Origin: Eupeodes corollae
Taxonomy: Eukaryota > Arthropoda > Insecta > Diptera > Syrphidae
Reading direction: 5' to 3'
Assembly: GCF_945859685.1 (NCBI RefSeq)
Contig: NC_079147.1
Coordinates: 70,772,946-70,836,945 of the forward strand
Length of the DNA: 64,000 nt
The position numbers and the translations under genes were made by a program. The notes beneath the pieces were generated by a model that saw only the letters and a list, made by a program, of their open reading frames with translations, was not told where the DNA came from and searched no databases. Below, one piece after another: positions 24,101 through 34,015 of this stretch. Within the stretch, counting starts at the first letter, position 1. Each line of letters begins with the position of its first letter.

Positions 24101-24615
24101 TAGCTAGCAGAAGCTTTAATCGAACCCAAACTTGAAATATTTTTATAAAAGTCGAGAATGTTTTATAGTATTTTTTCAATTGAATTGTCAAGGTGATTTC
24201 TTAAAATGTATGCAAGTTAAAAAAGGCTTCACACCCAAAAATTGAATTTTAAATGACAGACAGTATAATTAAACCATTAATATACTTGAACAAACAATAA
24301 GCTGAAGTTTTCTTAATTAATAGCCGAGCCGTAATTTAAGTCTTTCTTTAATTTTTCGTGAAATTATATTTGTTTTGAGTATAAATTAATGGATTTTTAA
24401 CTATTAATTTAAATTTGCAATAGTAATAGTCGAATGCAAAGTCCCTAGGACTTAAATCAACACGAGAACTAAATAGTTATCTGGTTTTTAAATCATATAA
24501 CTCCTAATTTTGAATAAATAGCTTTCGAAAAACGAATTAATTTTATTAAAAAAATTAAAAAATTGAAGCTATGCGTACCTTTTTTCAAGACTGTAGAATT
24601 AATCATTAGATTACC
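21111..24615. other. AT-rich intergenic DNA
   Basis: No gene is supported. Two short related sequences occur at 23491-23513 (TGACCCCCCCTGGATC...) and 23729-23778 (TGACCCC...GGATCCGCCATTGATC), about 250 bp apart, and may be ends of a decayed element. Confidence 0.5.
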
Positions 24616-26261
24616 CTTAGTCGAAAACAAATTTTTACCAATTTTAGTAGCCTTAAATTTTTACAAATTGGAAGAATGAAATTAATTTGAGAGATATTAA
24701 GCACCGAACATCATTTTTAACCAAATTTGCGTACTATTCCTTGTAGATATTATTTTTTTGTGAAAAAATGAACTGTTGGAGTTTTATAAAAAAAACTGCT
24801 GAATATTGGAAACTATATTTTCGGTGAAATAAAAAAATTAGAATTCAATTTTTTTTTTATAATAAATGCACACTCAAAGGTATACCCTTATTATGTAGAC
24901 ACAGTGTGAGCACTAGGAAAGAGAGAGAGGGGTTAAAAGGACATGGAGGTGTACATTGGTTTTAAATTCCTGAATATTGCAAAAGCTGGGAAAGACAGAG
25001 TGTGGCAAGGCATTCCACATTCGCATAGTACGGCCAAAGAACGAATCTCTATACTTGACAGTACGACCGAAGTTGGGCTCGAGAGTATATTGATGAGCAC
25101 GTGTATTACGGTTAAACTATTTAAGGGGAGGAATGCAACTGGCTATTTCTCAAGAGCATAAACCATTAAAATAAAGGTTAAAGAGGGTGAGACAAGAAAC
25201 ATTTCGACGATGTTCAAGTGAAGTAAATGATCTTATGATGAATTCAATGTTTTAAGTTTTTTTAAAAGCTATTTGAGTCGAAAGTAAATTTTTACCAAGT
25301 TTTAGTATTAAGCTTGTATTTTTTGCAAAAAACGGTCGATTAGATTTTTTTCAAAATTTAAATGAATGTTGAAACCAATATTTCTTGTAACATAAAATGC
25401 GTTGGAATCCAAAATCTTAAAGTTTTGAAAAAATATTTAAGTAGAAATTCAATTTTTACCAATTTCGAGTAAGGATTTTTTTAGTTTTATCTTTTTTTAT
25501 AAAAAAAACTGTCAATTCGATTTTTCTCAAAATCTTACCAGATGTTAAAAACATTATTTTTCGTTGCACAAAATTGTTTTGGAGATAAAATCATTTTGAA
25601 TTCGTAAAATTTTAGAGGCTACCCATTTTTTCAGCTTTTTTTGATTTATAAAAAAAAATACTGATAAAGTGGATATCTCTTTTGGTTTTTGAGCTATGGA
25701 AGACAAAAAAACTTTGCGAACGTACGGACGTACGAACGTACGTACACACATAAAGTTTTAACAATTTTAATAACATTTTTTTTTATAAAAAAACATATCT
25801 TACGTTAGCAATAATATTTAGACTAGAATAAAATCATTTTGAATTCAATACCTTCGAGATATTGAGAATCGAATATTAATTTTTACTAATTGTATGCATT
25901 ATTTTTTAGTATTCAGTTTAATTGTTATAAACAAATTGTACTTCATTTGAAACCAATGTTTTTTATAAGATTAAAAGCGTTTGAAGTCAATATCTTTAAT
26001 TTTTAACAAGATATTTGAGTTGAAAATCAATTTTATTTTTATAAGAAACCTATCACTTCGATTTTTCTCAAAATTTTACCAGATGTCAAAAACTTCTTCT
26101 TCGTCTTCGATGCATGGCAAATCTTTTTTTTTGTAAATATGGTTTTTAGTTTTTTATTTATTATTGTACTAGTTTGGTATCACTTTACATAATATAATAT
26201 AAAATTTAAGCGAAGTCGCTAGCGTTATTGGTTCTTGAGATATTTTGGGCCAACTAATTTT
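24616..26261 (+). repeat. Modular repeat E, copy 2 (interrupted)
   Basis: Same orientation and module order as copy 1, starting at TCGAAAACAAATTTTTACCA. It is split by a LINE insertion (24850-25239) and lacks the last part of the family sequence. After GGCCAACTAATTTTT (about 26260) it joins the end of an inverted copy 3 directly. Confidence 0.75.
24850..25239 (-). mobile_element. 5'-truncated LINE insertion with poly(A) and target duplication
   Basis: The insert is flanked by a perfect 9-bp direct repeat GAATTCAAT (24841-24849 and 25240-25248). On the minus strand it ends in a poly(A) run after GCATTTATTATAAA. It encodes the last part of a LINE reverse-transcriptase protein: SLEHRRNVSCLTLF, HQYTLEPNFGRTVKYRDSFF, MRMWNALPHSVFPSFCNIQ, then a stop and a short 3' UTR. 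It is the same family as 12174-13395. The intact flanks give clear evidence for target-primed insertion into repeat E. Confidence 0.85.
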
Positions 26262-27845
26262 TAACTTCCCATAGGAAGTTATTGTAATGGGTCCGATTTG
26301 TCAAATTGAAAATTTTGACATTTCTCGACGTTTCAAGGTCCCTAGAGTCGAAATAAAAGATTTTTAGAAAGATGTCTGTGCGTGCGTGTGTACGTACGTT
26401 TGTACGTCCGTACGTCCGTACGTCCGTACGTTCGCGACGTTTTTTTCGTCGTCCATAGCTCAAGAACCAGAAGAGATATCGACTTCAAATAAATTTTGTT
26501 ATACAGATAATAAGGCAGAAAGATGCAGAAAGGGCTCTCAAGAAAATTGCGTGGGTGGTTTTTTTACCATAGCAGTTTGAAAAAGAGGTGAAAATTTTGG
26601 TTAACCCTAAATATCTTACGAACCAAAAACGCTAGAGACTTGAATTAAATTTTATATAATAGATTGTAACGTGATACCAAACAGGAATATTTTTTGAAAA
26701 AAATCAATATAACGGTTTTTTTTTAAATCAATAAAACTGAAAAAAAAATTTGTCACCTCCAAAATTTTACGACTGAAATATGATTTTATCTCTAAAACAA
26801 TTTTGTGCAACGAAGAATAATGTTTTTGACATCTGATAAAATTTTGAGAAAAATCTAATTAACAGTTTTTTTTATAAAAAATAAAAATATAAAAAAAACA
26901 TTACTCAAAGTTCGTAAAAATTTAATATCGATTCAAATATCTTTTCAAAAACATTAAATTTAGGCTTCAAACTTATTTTATCTTATAAGAAATATTGTTT
27001 TCATCATTCTGAAGAATTTTGAGAAAAATCGAATTGACAGTTTTTTTTACAAAAAAAAAAAACCTAAAAAAAAATGTATAAAAGTTGGTAAAAATTGATT
27101 TTCGACTCAAATATCTTTTCAAAACTTAGAGATATTGGCTTTTATTTTCTTTTATCTTTCAAAAAATATTGTTGTCAACATTCAGTTAAAGTTTGAAAAA
27201 AATCGAATTGACAGTTTTTTTTACAAAAAATAAAAACCTAAAAAAAAAATGTATAAAAGTTGGTAAAAATTGATTTTCGACTCAAATATCTTTTCAAAAC
27301 TTAGGGATATTGGCTTTTATTTACTTTTATTTTTCAAAAAATCTTGCTGTCAACATTGAATTAAAGTTTGAAAAAAATCGAATTGACATTTTTCTTACAA
27401 AAAATAAAAACCTAAAAAAAATGTATAAAAGTTGGTAAAAATTGATTTTCGACTGAAATTACTTTTATCTTTCAAAAAATATTGTTGTTATCATTCAGTA
27501 AAATTTTGAAAAAAAACCAATTGACAGTTTTTTTTTACAAATAAAAATCTAAGAAAAACAATACTAAAACTTAGTAAAAATTTACTTTCGACTCAAATAG
27601 CTTTTCAAAAATTAAAAATATATTGCTTTCAAACTTATTTTATTTCACATAGAAAATATTGTTTTAGATATTCAGTAGTTTTTATATAAAATCCAACAGT
27701 CCGTTTTTTCATAAATAATAAAATCTACAAAAAATAGTACGCAAATTTGGTAAAAATTGATACGAGTACATACTTATAGACAAACTTTTAAGCAAGACAA
27801 ATCGCCAGACGGGATGGGAAGTTATCAGTGTGGGTCGCATCACAG
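26262..27845 (-). repeat. Modular repeat E, copy 3 (most complete, inverted)
   Basis: This is the family in reverse orientation. Its 11-bp inverted ends TAACTTCCCAT (26262-26272) and ATGGGAAGTTA (27814-27824) are perfect, and homology with copy 1 continues about 20 bp past the right one. Four or more reverse-complement modules carry AAGTTGGTAAAAATTGATTT near 27083, 27258 and 27430. The left end also forms a small hairpin (AACTTCC-CATA-GGAAGTT). Confidence 0.8.
26380..26440. repeat. CGTACGT-rich simple repeat inside repeat E
   Basis: Tandem CGTCCGTA-type octamers follow GTGTGCGTGCGTGTGTACGT. The same place in copies 1, 2 and 4 holds shorter or decayed versions, so it belongs to the family. 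Confidence 0.85.
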
Positions 27846-28432
27846 CCTCTTTTTTGAATTTGAATTGTGACTACACTTATATTATGTATACTATTCAATC
27901 ACACCAAAAGATACTCAGTCTAACTAAATGTATCTACAACAAACGTAACGTAACGTAAAGTAACTTCATTTGTTCATCATGTAGCATTGCCGCTAGGGTC
28001 TGTCTGCAGATAGTTAAGCACGCAACAACAAAAATAAACAAACCAACGAACGTCACATTGAACTCTCTCGCCAAAAAATGTAAACAAACCACCCGCCGAA
28101 TTCAAAACACCCCGAACTTCCATTAAAATACTAAAGGTACACTCTTTTTCTCTCTCTCTCTTACCGGTCTTTTAGCCTTCCCACGCACCACAAAAAGATT
28201 CAAAAAACCAAAATCAAAATACTCACGACTCACGAGTAGACTTAATTTTCATAGAGATTGCGCTCTACTCTAAAACTCACCATCACCATTTCCAACCAAA
28301 GAGACATAAACAACAGACGCGGTGAAACATCCAATTCAATTCGAACCGAATCCAACTTGCGTTCCGTCTTCCGTTCGGCACAGAGCTCACAACTCACAAG
28401 TCACAATCCATTCGAACAATTTCGGTGTGTTC
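27846..28432 (+). promoter_or_regulatory. Upstream region of the host promoter, with GAGA tract
   Basis: This stretch is less AT-rich than its surroundings and free of transposons. A (TC)n tract at about 28146-28161 (TTTTTCTCTCTCTCTC) is a potential GAGA-factor site about 270-290 bp upstream of the predicted start. GAGA-factor use is known for TATA-less fly promoters. Its role here is inferred. Confidence 0.5.
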
Positions 28433-28465
28433 AGTTTTAACCTAGACTTTGCGTCCGTCGGTCGT
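28431..28465 (+). promoter_or_regulatory. TATA-less Inr + DPE core promoter
   Basis: TCAGTT at 28431-28436 is a perfect insect initiator (A+1 at 28433). GGTCGT occupies exactly +28 to +33 (28460-28465) and satisfies the DPE consensus RGWYVT at all six positions. Inr-DPE spacing is strict in flies, so an exact match at the right distance is meaningful. No TATA box lies at -30. Confidence 0.75.
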
Positions 28466-28875
28466 GCGGTGAACGTTAGTGTGTCGGTAAAATAGTAGAG
28501 CTAGTGGAACCACCAACTTGTATTGTAGTTTTATAACATCTATGCGACTTTTTCGGTTTAATTTTGCTTAAGATTTTCACTCCTTTCAAAATATTATAGA
28601 CCTCCTTGTTTTTGGATGTGCCCAAGAGTTAACCACTTTTACACGACAAGTCTGTATCTGTACCTATCCTAGATTTGAAGTTGTTAAATCTTGGTGAAAA
28701 TTTTGAAAGAAATAATTGTTCCCAAAAGAAAAAAGCTCTTCAACGAGAAACAAGTGCTTTATTTTCTAGTGCAGTGCAACTTTGTCTCACGTGCGTGAAT
28801 ACTAATTTTCACCTTTTGATTCTTCTCCAAACATATAAAATTGTGGTCCGGCTAATTAGCTTATTTCCCGTTAAG
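28433..28875 (+). other. Predicted non-coding first exon (5' UTR)
   Basis: The exon is predicted from the Inr A at 28433 to a splice donor GTTAAG|GTTAGT after 28875. It holds short upstream frames, for example ATG at 28542 reading MRLFRFNFA then stop (28542-28571). No long coding frame is present, so it would be a 5' UTR exon. The partner proposed here is the acceptor at 60100. Other acceptors cannot be excluded. Confidence 0.5.
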
Positions 28876-29875
28876 GTTAGTTAACTTTTTATTTATTTGT
28901 GTGTTGAAATTATGATAAATTACATTATTAATCTCTGACATGAATGCGTTATCACCACCTGAGTGCGTAACGTATCTCTCGGCAGTATTTTATGATATTT
29001 TATTTTTCAAGACCATTTCCTCAATTTGGTATTCTACGAGTACAGTCGAAAATAAGCCCTTTACCACCCCACAAAAACTTACTGAAGTGAGGTAATCACT
29101 GTGATAAGATCTTTCCACTAAATTAGATATTGTCATAGCTGCCTCGAAAACAAAAAGTAATTTGGCAGTGATACTGGTATTTATTTTGTATTTTTACGTT
29201 TAATGACTCTTTTAAGTGCTTTGACCGGTAATAAGTTCAAACTTCACAACAATTAAAAAAAAGGATGAATAGAAAAAATGAATATAAATTTTGAAAATTC
29301 AATAAACCATGACTGACTTTTTTAAACTCGAAAGTGGAGTATTTATCGATTGGAATTCGATGGGGAAAAAGGACAAGGACACTCAAACTCACTTATATAG
29401 TGTTGGATGTTGGTGCAGCACCTAGGAGCAAAAGGACATACTACGTCATCATGAGTGCCAACTTGTTGTTGCTTTGATACGAGTATATGTGAAGTGTAGT
29501 TTTTAGTGTTGTTTTTTCTTTTGCTGTATAAACAATGTGATGTGTACTCAATTTTGTGTCTTCTACTCGTATATCTACCCATGTCCTAGAAGGAGGTGCT
29601 TTTGCAGATTCTATTCCGGGACTAGATGGGTTAAGCTTAACACACATCCTTGTATGAAAATCCTTTTTTGTGGTTTTGTTTTTCTTGATAAGGTTTTTTT
29701 TATGGTGATTTTTGTGAGTTGAGTTCTGTTGCTAAAAAAAGAAAAGGATGTCAACTGGCAAAGACTGAAGACATGGTTTTCTTTTTTAAAAAGATGTATT
29801 CAAAAACTTGAAAAAAAACCGTGTGTTGTGACAAAGAAATGTGCGTTCCTATTTTAAATAAAAAAACCTTAATTG
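28876..29875. other. Proposed intron 1, first kilobase
   Basis: No gene or repeat recognised. Short minus-strand frames near 29343-29647 lack recognisable motifs. Confidence 0.5.
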
Positions 29876-30180
29876 TTCCCATTTGACGTTATTTTAATGA
29901 GTGAGATTTGTTGAATTGAAAATTTTGAAGTTTGTCGGAGATTCAAGGTCCCAAAAATTTAAACCAATAATGGTTCTTGAAGAAATGTCTGTGTGTGCGT
30001 GCTTACGATAAAAAGAGATATTGATTTCGAATTGTCACACAATTAATGATATCAAAATGTGCAGGAAAGAATTAAAACAAAACTGTTTTTCTTCTGTTGA
30101 TCCCAAATATCCTTCGAATCTCGAACCAATATCAACTTCAGTTTAATTTTATCTTACATATTATGACGTCTTACACTCTT
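29876..30180 (-). repeat. Modular repeat E, copy 4 (fragment)
   Basis: This matches the plus-strand-left end of copy 3 in order: TTGAATTGAAAATTTTGA, TTCAAGGTCCC, ATGTCTGTGTGTGCGTGC, AGAGATATTGATTTCGAA and CCCAAATATC. It is strongly decayed and lacks the modules. Confidence 0.65.
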
Positions 30181-30311
30181 GTACTCAAAAGGTAAAAGCT
30201 CTTAAATCTATTTCTAGAGTTTTTCAGAAAGCAGATTTTTAACTTGTCATCTTTGTTTGAAGAAATGAATAACTTTATGAAGATTCTGATTTCAGTAATT
30301 TTTCCTTTATA

Positions 30312-30875
30312 CAGCGTTGTCCATTTTGCGGTTTCAAAATAAACGTTTTCGTGATATTTCCTTTTTATTATAAAGTTTGAACATTGACATTATGTGTGAA
30401 ACATTGCATCATGTAAATGATTGATGATTATTTTGAGGTAATTTTCGACAACTTTTTGTCACATATTGGGCGGTATAACTTGACGAATATTGGTTCTTAA
30501 GTGGTCAAGAGTAAAAGAATTATCTGCGGTCTTTCTCGTAGCCCCATAAAAAGTCCATAAATGTTAAATCGCATGATCTTTGGCCACAAACGAGAAAATA
30601 CGCGACCCGGAAATGTCTCTTGCAATAAAGTCATATTCGCTCGATTTGCGTGTCATGTGGCATCGTCTTGGTAAAACCACATAGTTCAAGTCGTATTCTT
30701 AAATATCAAGCCAAAAAAACTGTTATCATATGACAATAACACTCCGAATTGATAGTGACAGTCGTTCCATCGTCGTTTTTGAAGAAGGAAGGTCCAATCA
30801 CACCTTTGAACCAAATAGTGCACCAAAACAGTGACTTTTTGTGGATGAAATGGCCTCTCTTCAATTATACTTGAG
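30312..30875 (-). pseudogene. Mariner transposase, C-terminal half (split by LINE)
   Basis: The left edge TACAGCGTTGTCCATTTTG looks like a mariner terminal inverted repeat next to TA. On the minus strand the frame starts at IIEERPFHPQKVTV (about 30875) and runs through GVIGPSFFKNDDGTTVTIN, a block like WFQQD-ATCHT (about 30660) and SCDL--MDFLWGY (about 30560), with several stops and shifts. Its N-terminal half lies at 33128-33345 beyond a LINE that inserted into it. Confidence 0.75.
30861..30875. repeat. Target-site duplication of the LOA-like LINE, left copy
   Basis: TCAATTATACTTGAG here corresponds to TCAATTACTTGAG at 33128-33140, identical apart from a 2-base indel. Confidence 0.8.
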
Positions 30876-33127
30876 GGTCAAAGTAGTTTTTATCCCGAAA
30901 GTGGGTAGGCGAGGTCACGAATCCTCGAAGGATTTCAGACCAATAAGCTTAACATCTTTTGTGCTTAAAACCTTGGGGAGCATTCTTGATTACCATATTA
31001 GAGAAATCCTAATTGGACGACCTCTCGAAAGCTCTCAGCATGCTTATCTTAAAAGCAAATCTACGGAGACTGTCCTCCATGAGGTAGTGCGTACTGTAGA
31101 ACAAACAATCCATTGTAAAGAATTTACCCTTGCCACCTTCCTAGACATAGAAGGAGCTTTTAACAACGTCCTTACAGAATCCATAGAAGAATCGCTCGTT
31201 ATAAGTTCGGTGTAGAAGACTTCATTCGAGAATGGATTATTTCCATGATCAGTGCTAAGAAGATTCGAGCCACAATCGCAACAAAACACGTGAGTAGGGG
31301 AACACCCCAGGGTGGTGTCCTTTGGTCTCTTCTATGGCTTCTGGTCATGGATACAACTCTCGTTAAATAAGAGAGATGTGGAGTGAAGGCGGTAGCCTAT
31401 GCGGATGATTTGGTGCTATTGGTGTCAGGAAAGTAAACCTCTGTGATAAGTGAAATCACGGAGTCAGCTTTGAAGAAAGTTAGCAGCTGGGTTACGAGTT
31501 GTGGACTAGGAGTTAACCAAAGTAAAACTGAACTGTTGCTCTTTACCACCAAAACTAAAGTTGCGCCCTTCACGCTACCTCGACTCAACGGTCAAATCCT
31601 GTCATTATCTTCCAGTGCAAAATATTTGGGAGTTATATTCGACCCTAAACTAAACTGGAAACTAAATATTGAAGTACGGGTTAAGAAGCCCTGTGTTGCC
31701 TTGGGGACTTCAGTCGAAGATGATTTTATGGACGTACACAGCCGTAGTACGCCCTATCTTAACATATGGTTCGATTGTGTGGTGGCCTGCTCTTAGCAAA
31801 GCCTATAATATTAATAAGCTAAAGAAGGTTCAGAGAACAGCTTGCATGTGCACCACAGGCCATTCGTACTTGCCTAACGGACGCCTTAATCGTTATTTTG
31901 GGTCTTCTACCAATCGACCTTTTTATTAAATACATTGTTTTCTGCAGCGTTATTAGGATGAAGGAATCAAACAGCTGGTTGTCAAAACCTTATGGTCACA
32001 GCAACATAACGAAATTGATTCCCTCAGATATTGTCTCGGTAGACACTGACTACTGCACTCCTACTTTGAGCCTTAGTAAGGGTTTAAAGGTTATTTTCCC
32101 ATCCACAAAAGATTGGGATGATGACATCGTGTCGATAGGTTTCGACACAACCATCTTTACTGACGGCTCAAAGATGGATTGCGGAGTTGGTTCTGGTTTC
32201 TTTTCTGAGTCCCTAAATGTAACTAAATCCTTTAGGCTTCCTGACTTTGCTATCGTTTTTCAAGCTGAACTGCTGGAAATAAGGGAGGCATGTAAGATAC
32301 TTAAACAAAGCCCAAATCAAAACAGAAATGCGGCTATCTTCACAAACAGTCAGGCAGCTGTCAAAGCCATTAACTCGGCCACATCCTCATCCAAATTGGT
32401 TCAGCAATGTCGCGATGAGTTTGCGAGCCTGAATATTAACCTCGGTGTCACCCTGATCTAGGTTCCGAGCCATAGTGGTATCGTGGGAAATGAACGAGCT
32501 GACGAGCTAGCCAGGCAAGAATCGGCCCTTCATAGCTCAATTGCGGAAATGGTTAACATTCCTCTTGCCGCTATGAATTGTAAAATCTTTTCTATCTACC
32601 AAACTGAATCAAACCGAAGGTGGAGCAATTTATCCAACTGCATTATATCTAGGAAGATATGGCCCACCTATAATAAAACCCGTACAAACGATCTTCTTTG
32701 CAGGCCAAGGCAAGACATAGCCAGGATTGTTGCGGTTTGTACCAGACATTGGCTTATAGGAGTTCATGCGGAGGAGTTGGGTATCTCCTACAAAACCTCT
32801 TGCCGTAGGTAAAGGTGACCAAAGAGAAAGTGAAACGATAATCCATTTCCTGTGCAAATGTCCTGCTTTGGCAAACACTAGAATGAAATACTTTGGAAAA
32901 GCATTCTTTCAAGAACTTGATGAGCTATCTGAGACAAAGATTAGAGACCTAATCTTTTTTCTCAATGCGACAAAAGGGCTCTAACATAATCGCTATAAAG
33001 CTTCTGTATAAATCTTTCCCTTTCTATTACAGGTCAAAAGAGTTTTTTGTATCAAAACGGCACACAGCGCTAATTGGATCTCAGGCTCGGTTGCCTTGAG
33101 ATCGTCATTTCTACATACCTACCTACC
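30876..33127 (+). mobile_element. 5'-truncated LOA-like LINE (RT + RNase H)
   Basis: Non-LTR retrotransposon body inside a mariner. Reverse transcriptase blocks: FIPKVGRRGHESSKDFRPIS (about 30890), LATFLDIEGAFNN with the first Asp (about 31130), GTPQGGVLW (about 31300), AYADDLVLLVSG (about 31395) and SAKYLGVIFDPKLNW (about 31615). A frameshift then gives VVRPILTYGSIVWWPALSKA (about 31735). RNase H follows: IFTDGSKMDCGVGSGF (about 32155), FQAELLEIREAC (about 32260), IFTNSQAAVKAI (about 32340, the usual catalytic Asp is Asn) and VPSHSGIVGNERADELA after an in-frame TAG (32459). A Cys-rich tail, IIHFLCKCPAL, ends near 32985, then a 3' UTR with a CTACATACCTACC end. Stops and frameshifts make it inactive. 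An RNase H domain after RT points to the I/LOA group. Confidence 0.85.
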
Positions 33128-33345
33128 TCAATTACTTGAGAATTCTCAGAACCCCAAGTACGACAAACGAGTGAGAAATGTGCTTTGTCGCTAAAGGATA
33201 TTTTGTATGAAAAATCGCCGTCGACCAACTGTTGTTCAAGCACCCATTCAACGTATCTAAGATGTTGTGAATGGTCAGCTGGCTTTAACTCTTCCTGGAG
33301 CATAGGGCAGCAATAAGAAGCTTGCACTTATCCCGATTCACCGCA
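33128..33345 (-). pseudogene. Mariner transposase, middle fragment (split by LINE)
   Basis: The minus strand encodes LKPADHSQHLRYVEWVLEQQ, then DGDFSYKISFSDKAHFSLV with the first catalytic Asp, then TWGSENSQVIEV. Its end coincides with the LINE target duplication, and the protein order resumes at 30875 on the far side of the LINE. The helix-turn-helix N-terminus is missing. Confidence 0.78.
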
Positions 33346-34015
33346 ACTGAACTCAACTGTGGCCACGATTGAATACCTTAAGACCGAGCCTCCTTTAAAA
33401 CTGATGATTACAATGGGGATTCCATTGGACGGATTGTTTGTATTGTCGTCCGGTTTCCTCAGTGTAGGGCCGATCCAACGCTATTTCCGTTGCATTAGAC
33501 ATCATGCAACGGAAATGGCGTCAAATTTTTCTGTCCGGTCCTATTCCACAGCTCAACGTTAGAAATGGTTTGCGGCCACCCGATCTTCAGAATAGTGCGC
33601 AGACAACGGTTAACAAAAGCTTGTAGACTGCTAGAGCTTTTGGCAGAGCATTTCAATGTTTCAGAAGCATATAAAAACACTGATTTGACGTTGGATTCGA
33701 AGAGATTCAACTTGGTGCGTAGCGATATTTTGCTAGAGTTCCACACAGAAAAAATGATTCCAAATACACTACGGGCTTTGTTTATTCTACTGTTAACATC
33801 CAGGTCCGTTCCGCCATCGAGAGCTATAAAACTTCCCAGATAATTAAACTGCTCGACCTACTCTATGCTCCCCTGCCTTAGACAAACTTGTGTGCTTTGG
33901 CCAGTGGTCATTACTTTGGTCTTATTCGTGTTAATCCTTAAGTCAGCCACCACCTCTCTATTTAATTGCAGTGAATGACACATCTGATTTAAGCCTGCCG
34001 TGTTGTTAGCCAAAA
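33346..34015 (-). pseudogene. Non-LTR reverse transcriptase, C-terminal fragment
   Basis: Read leftward on the minus strand: LRINTNKTKVMTTGQSTQVC (about 33950), NYLGSF-like block, WNSSKISLRTKLNLFESNVK (33746 leftward), SVFLYASETLKCS, FVNRCLRTILKIGWPQTISN and VELWNRTGQ, followed by decayed sequence resembling a conserved WRWIGH..RKPDD end. This C-terminal organisation is seen in LINEs that also carry an endonuclease. It differs from the RTE, LOA and Jockey-like copies elsewhere in the window. The clade is not assigned. It is broken at both ends. Confidence 0.7.

Noticed and set aside
26254..26580. Open frames with repeated RTYGRTNVRTH or YVCTSVRPYV
   Set aside because: They are translations of the CGTACGT simple repeat inside repeat E.
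19950..27780. CRISPR-like array of regularly spaced repeats
   Set aside because: The 165-180 bp modules are diverged and continuous without spacers, and the context is eukaryotic.
29343..29647. Two overlapping minus-strand frames of 79 and 68 aa
   Set aside because: Composition is low-complexity, no motif, no splice or start context.
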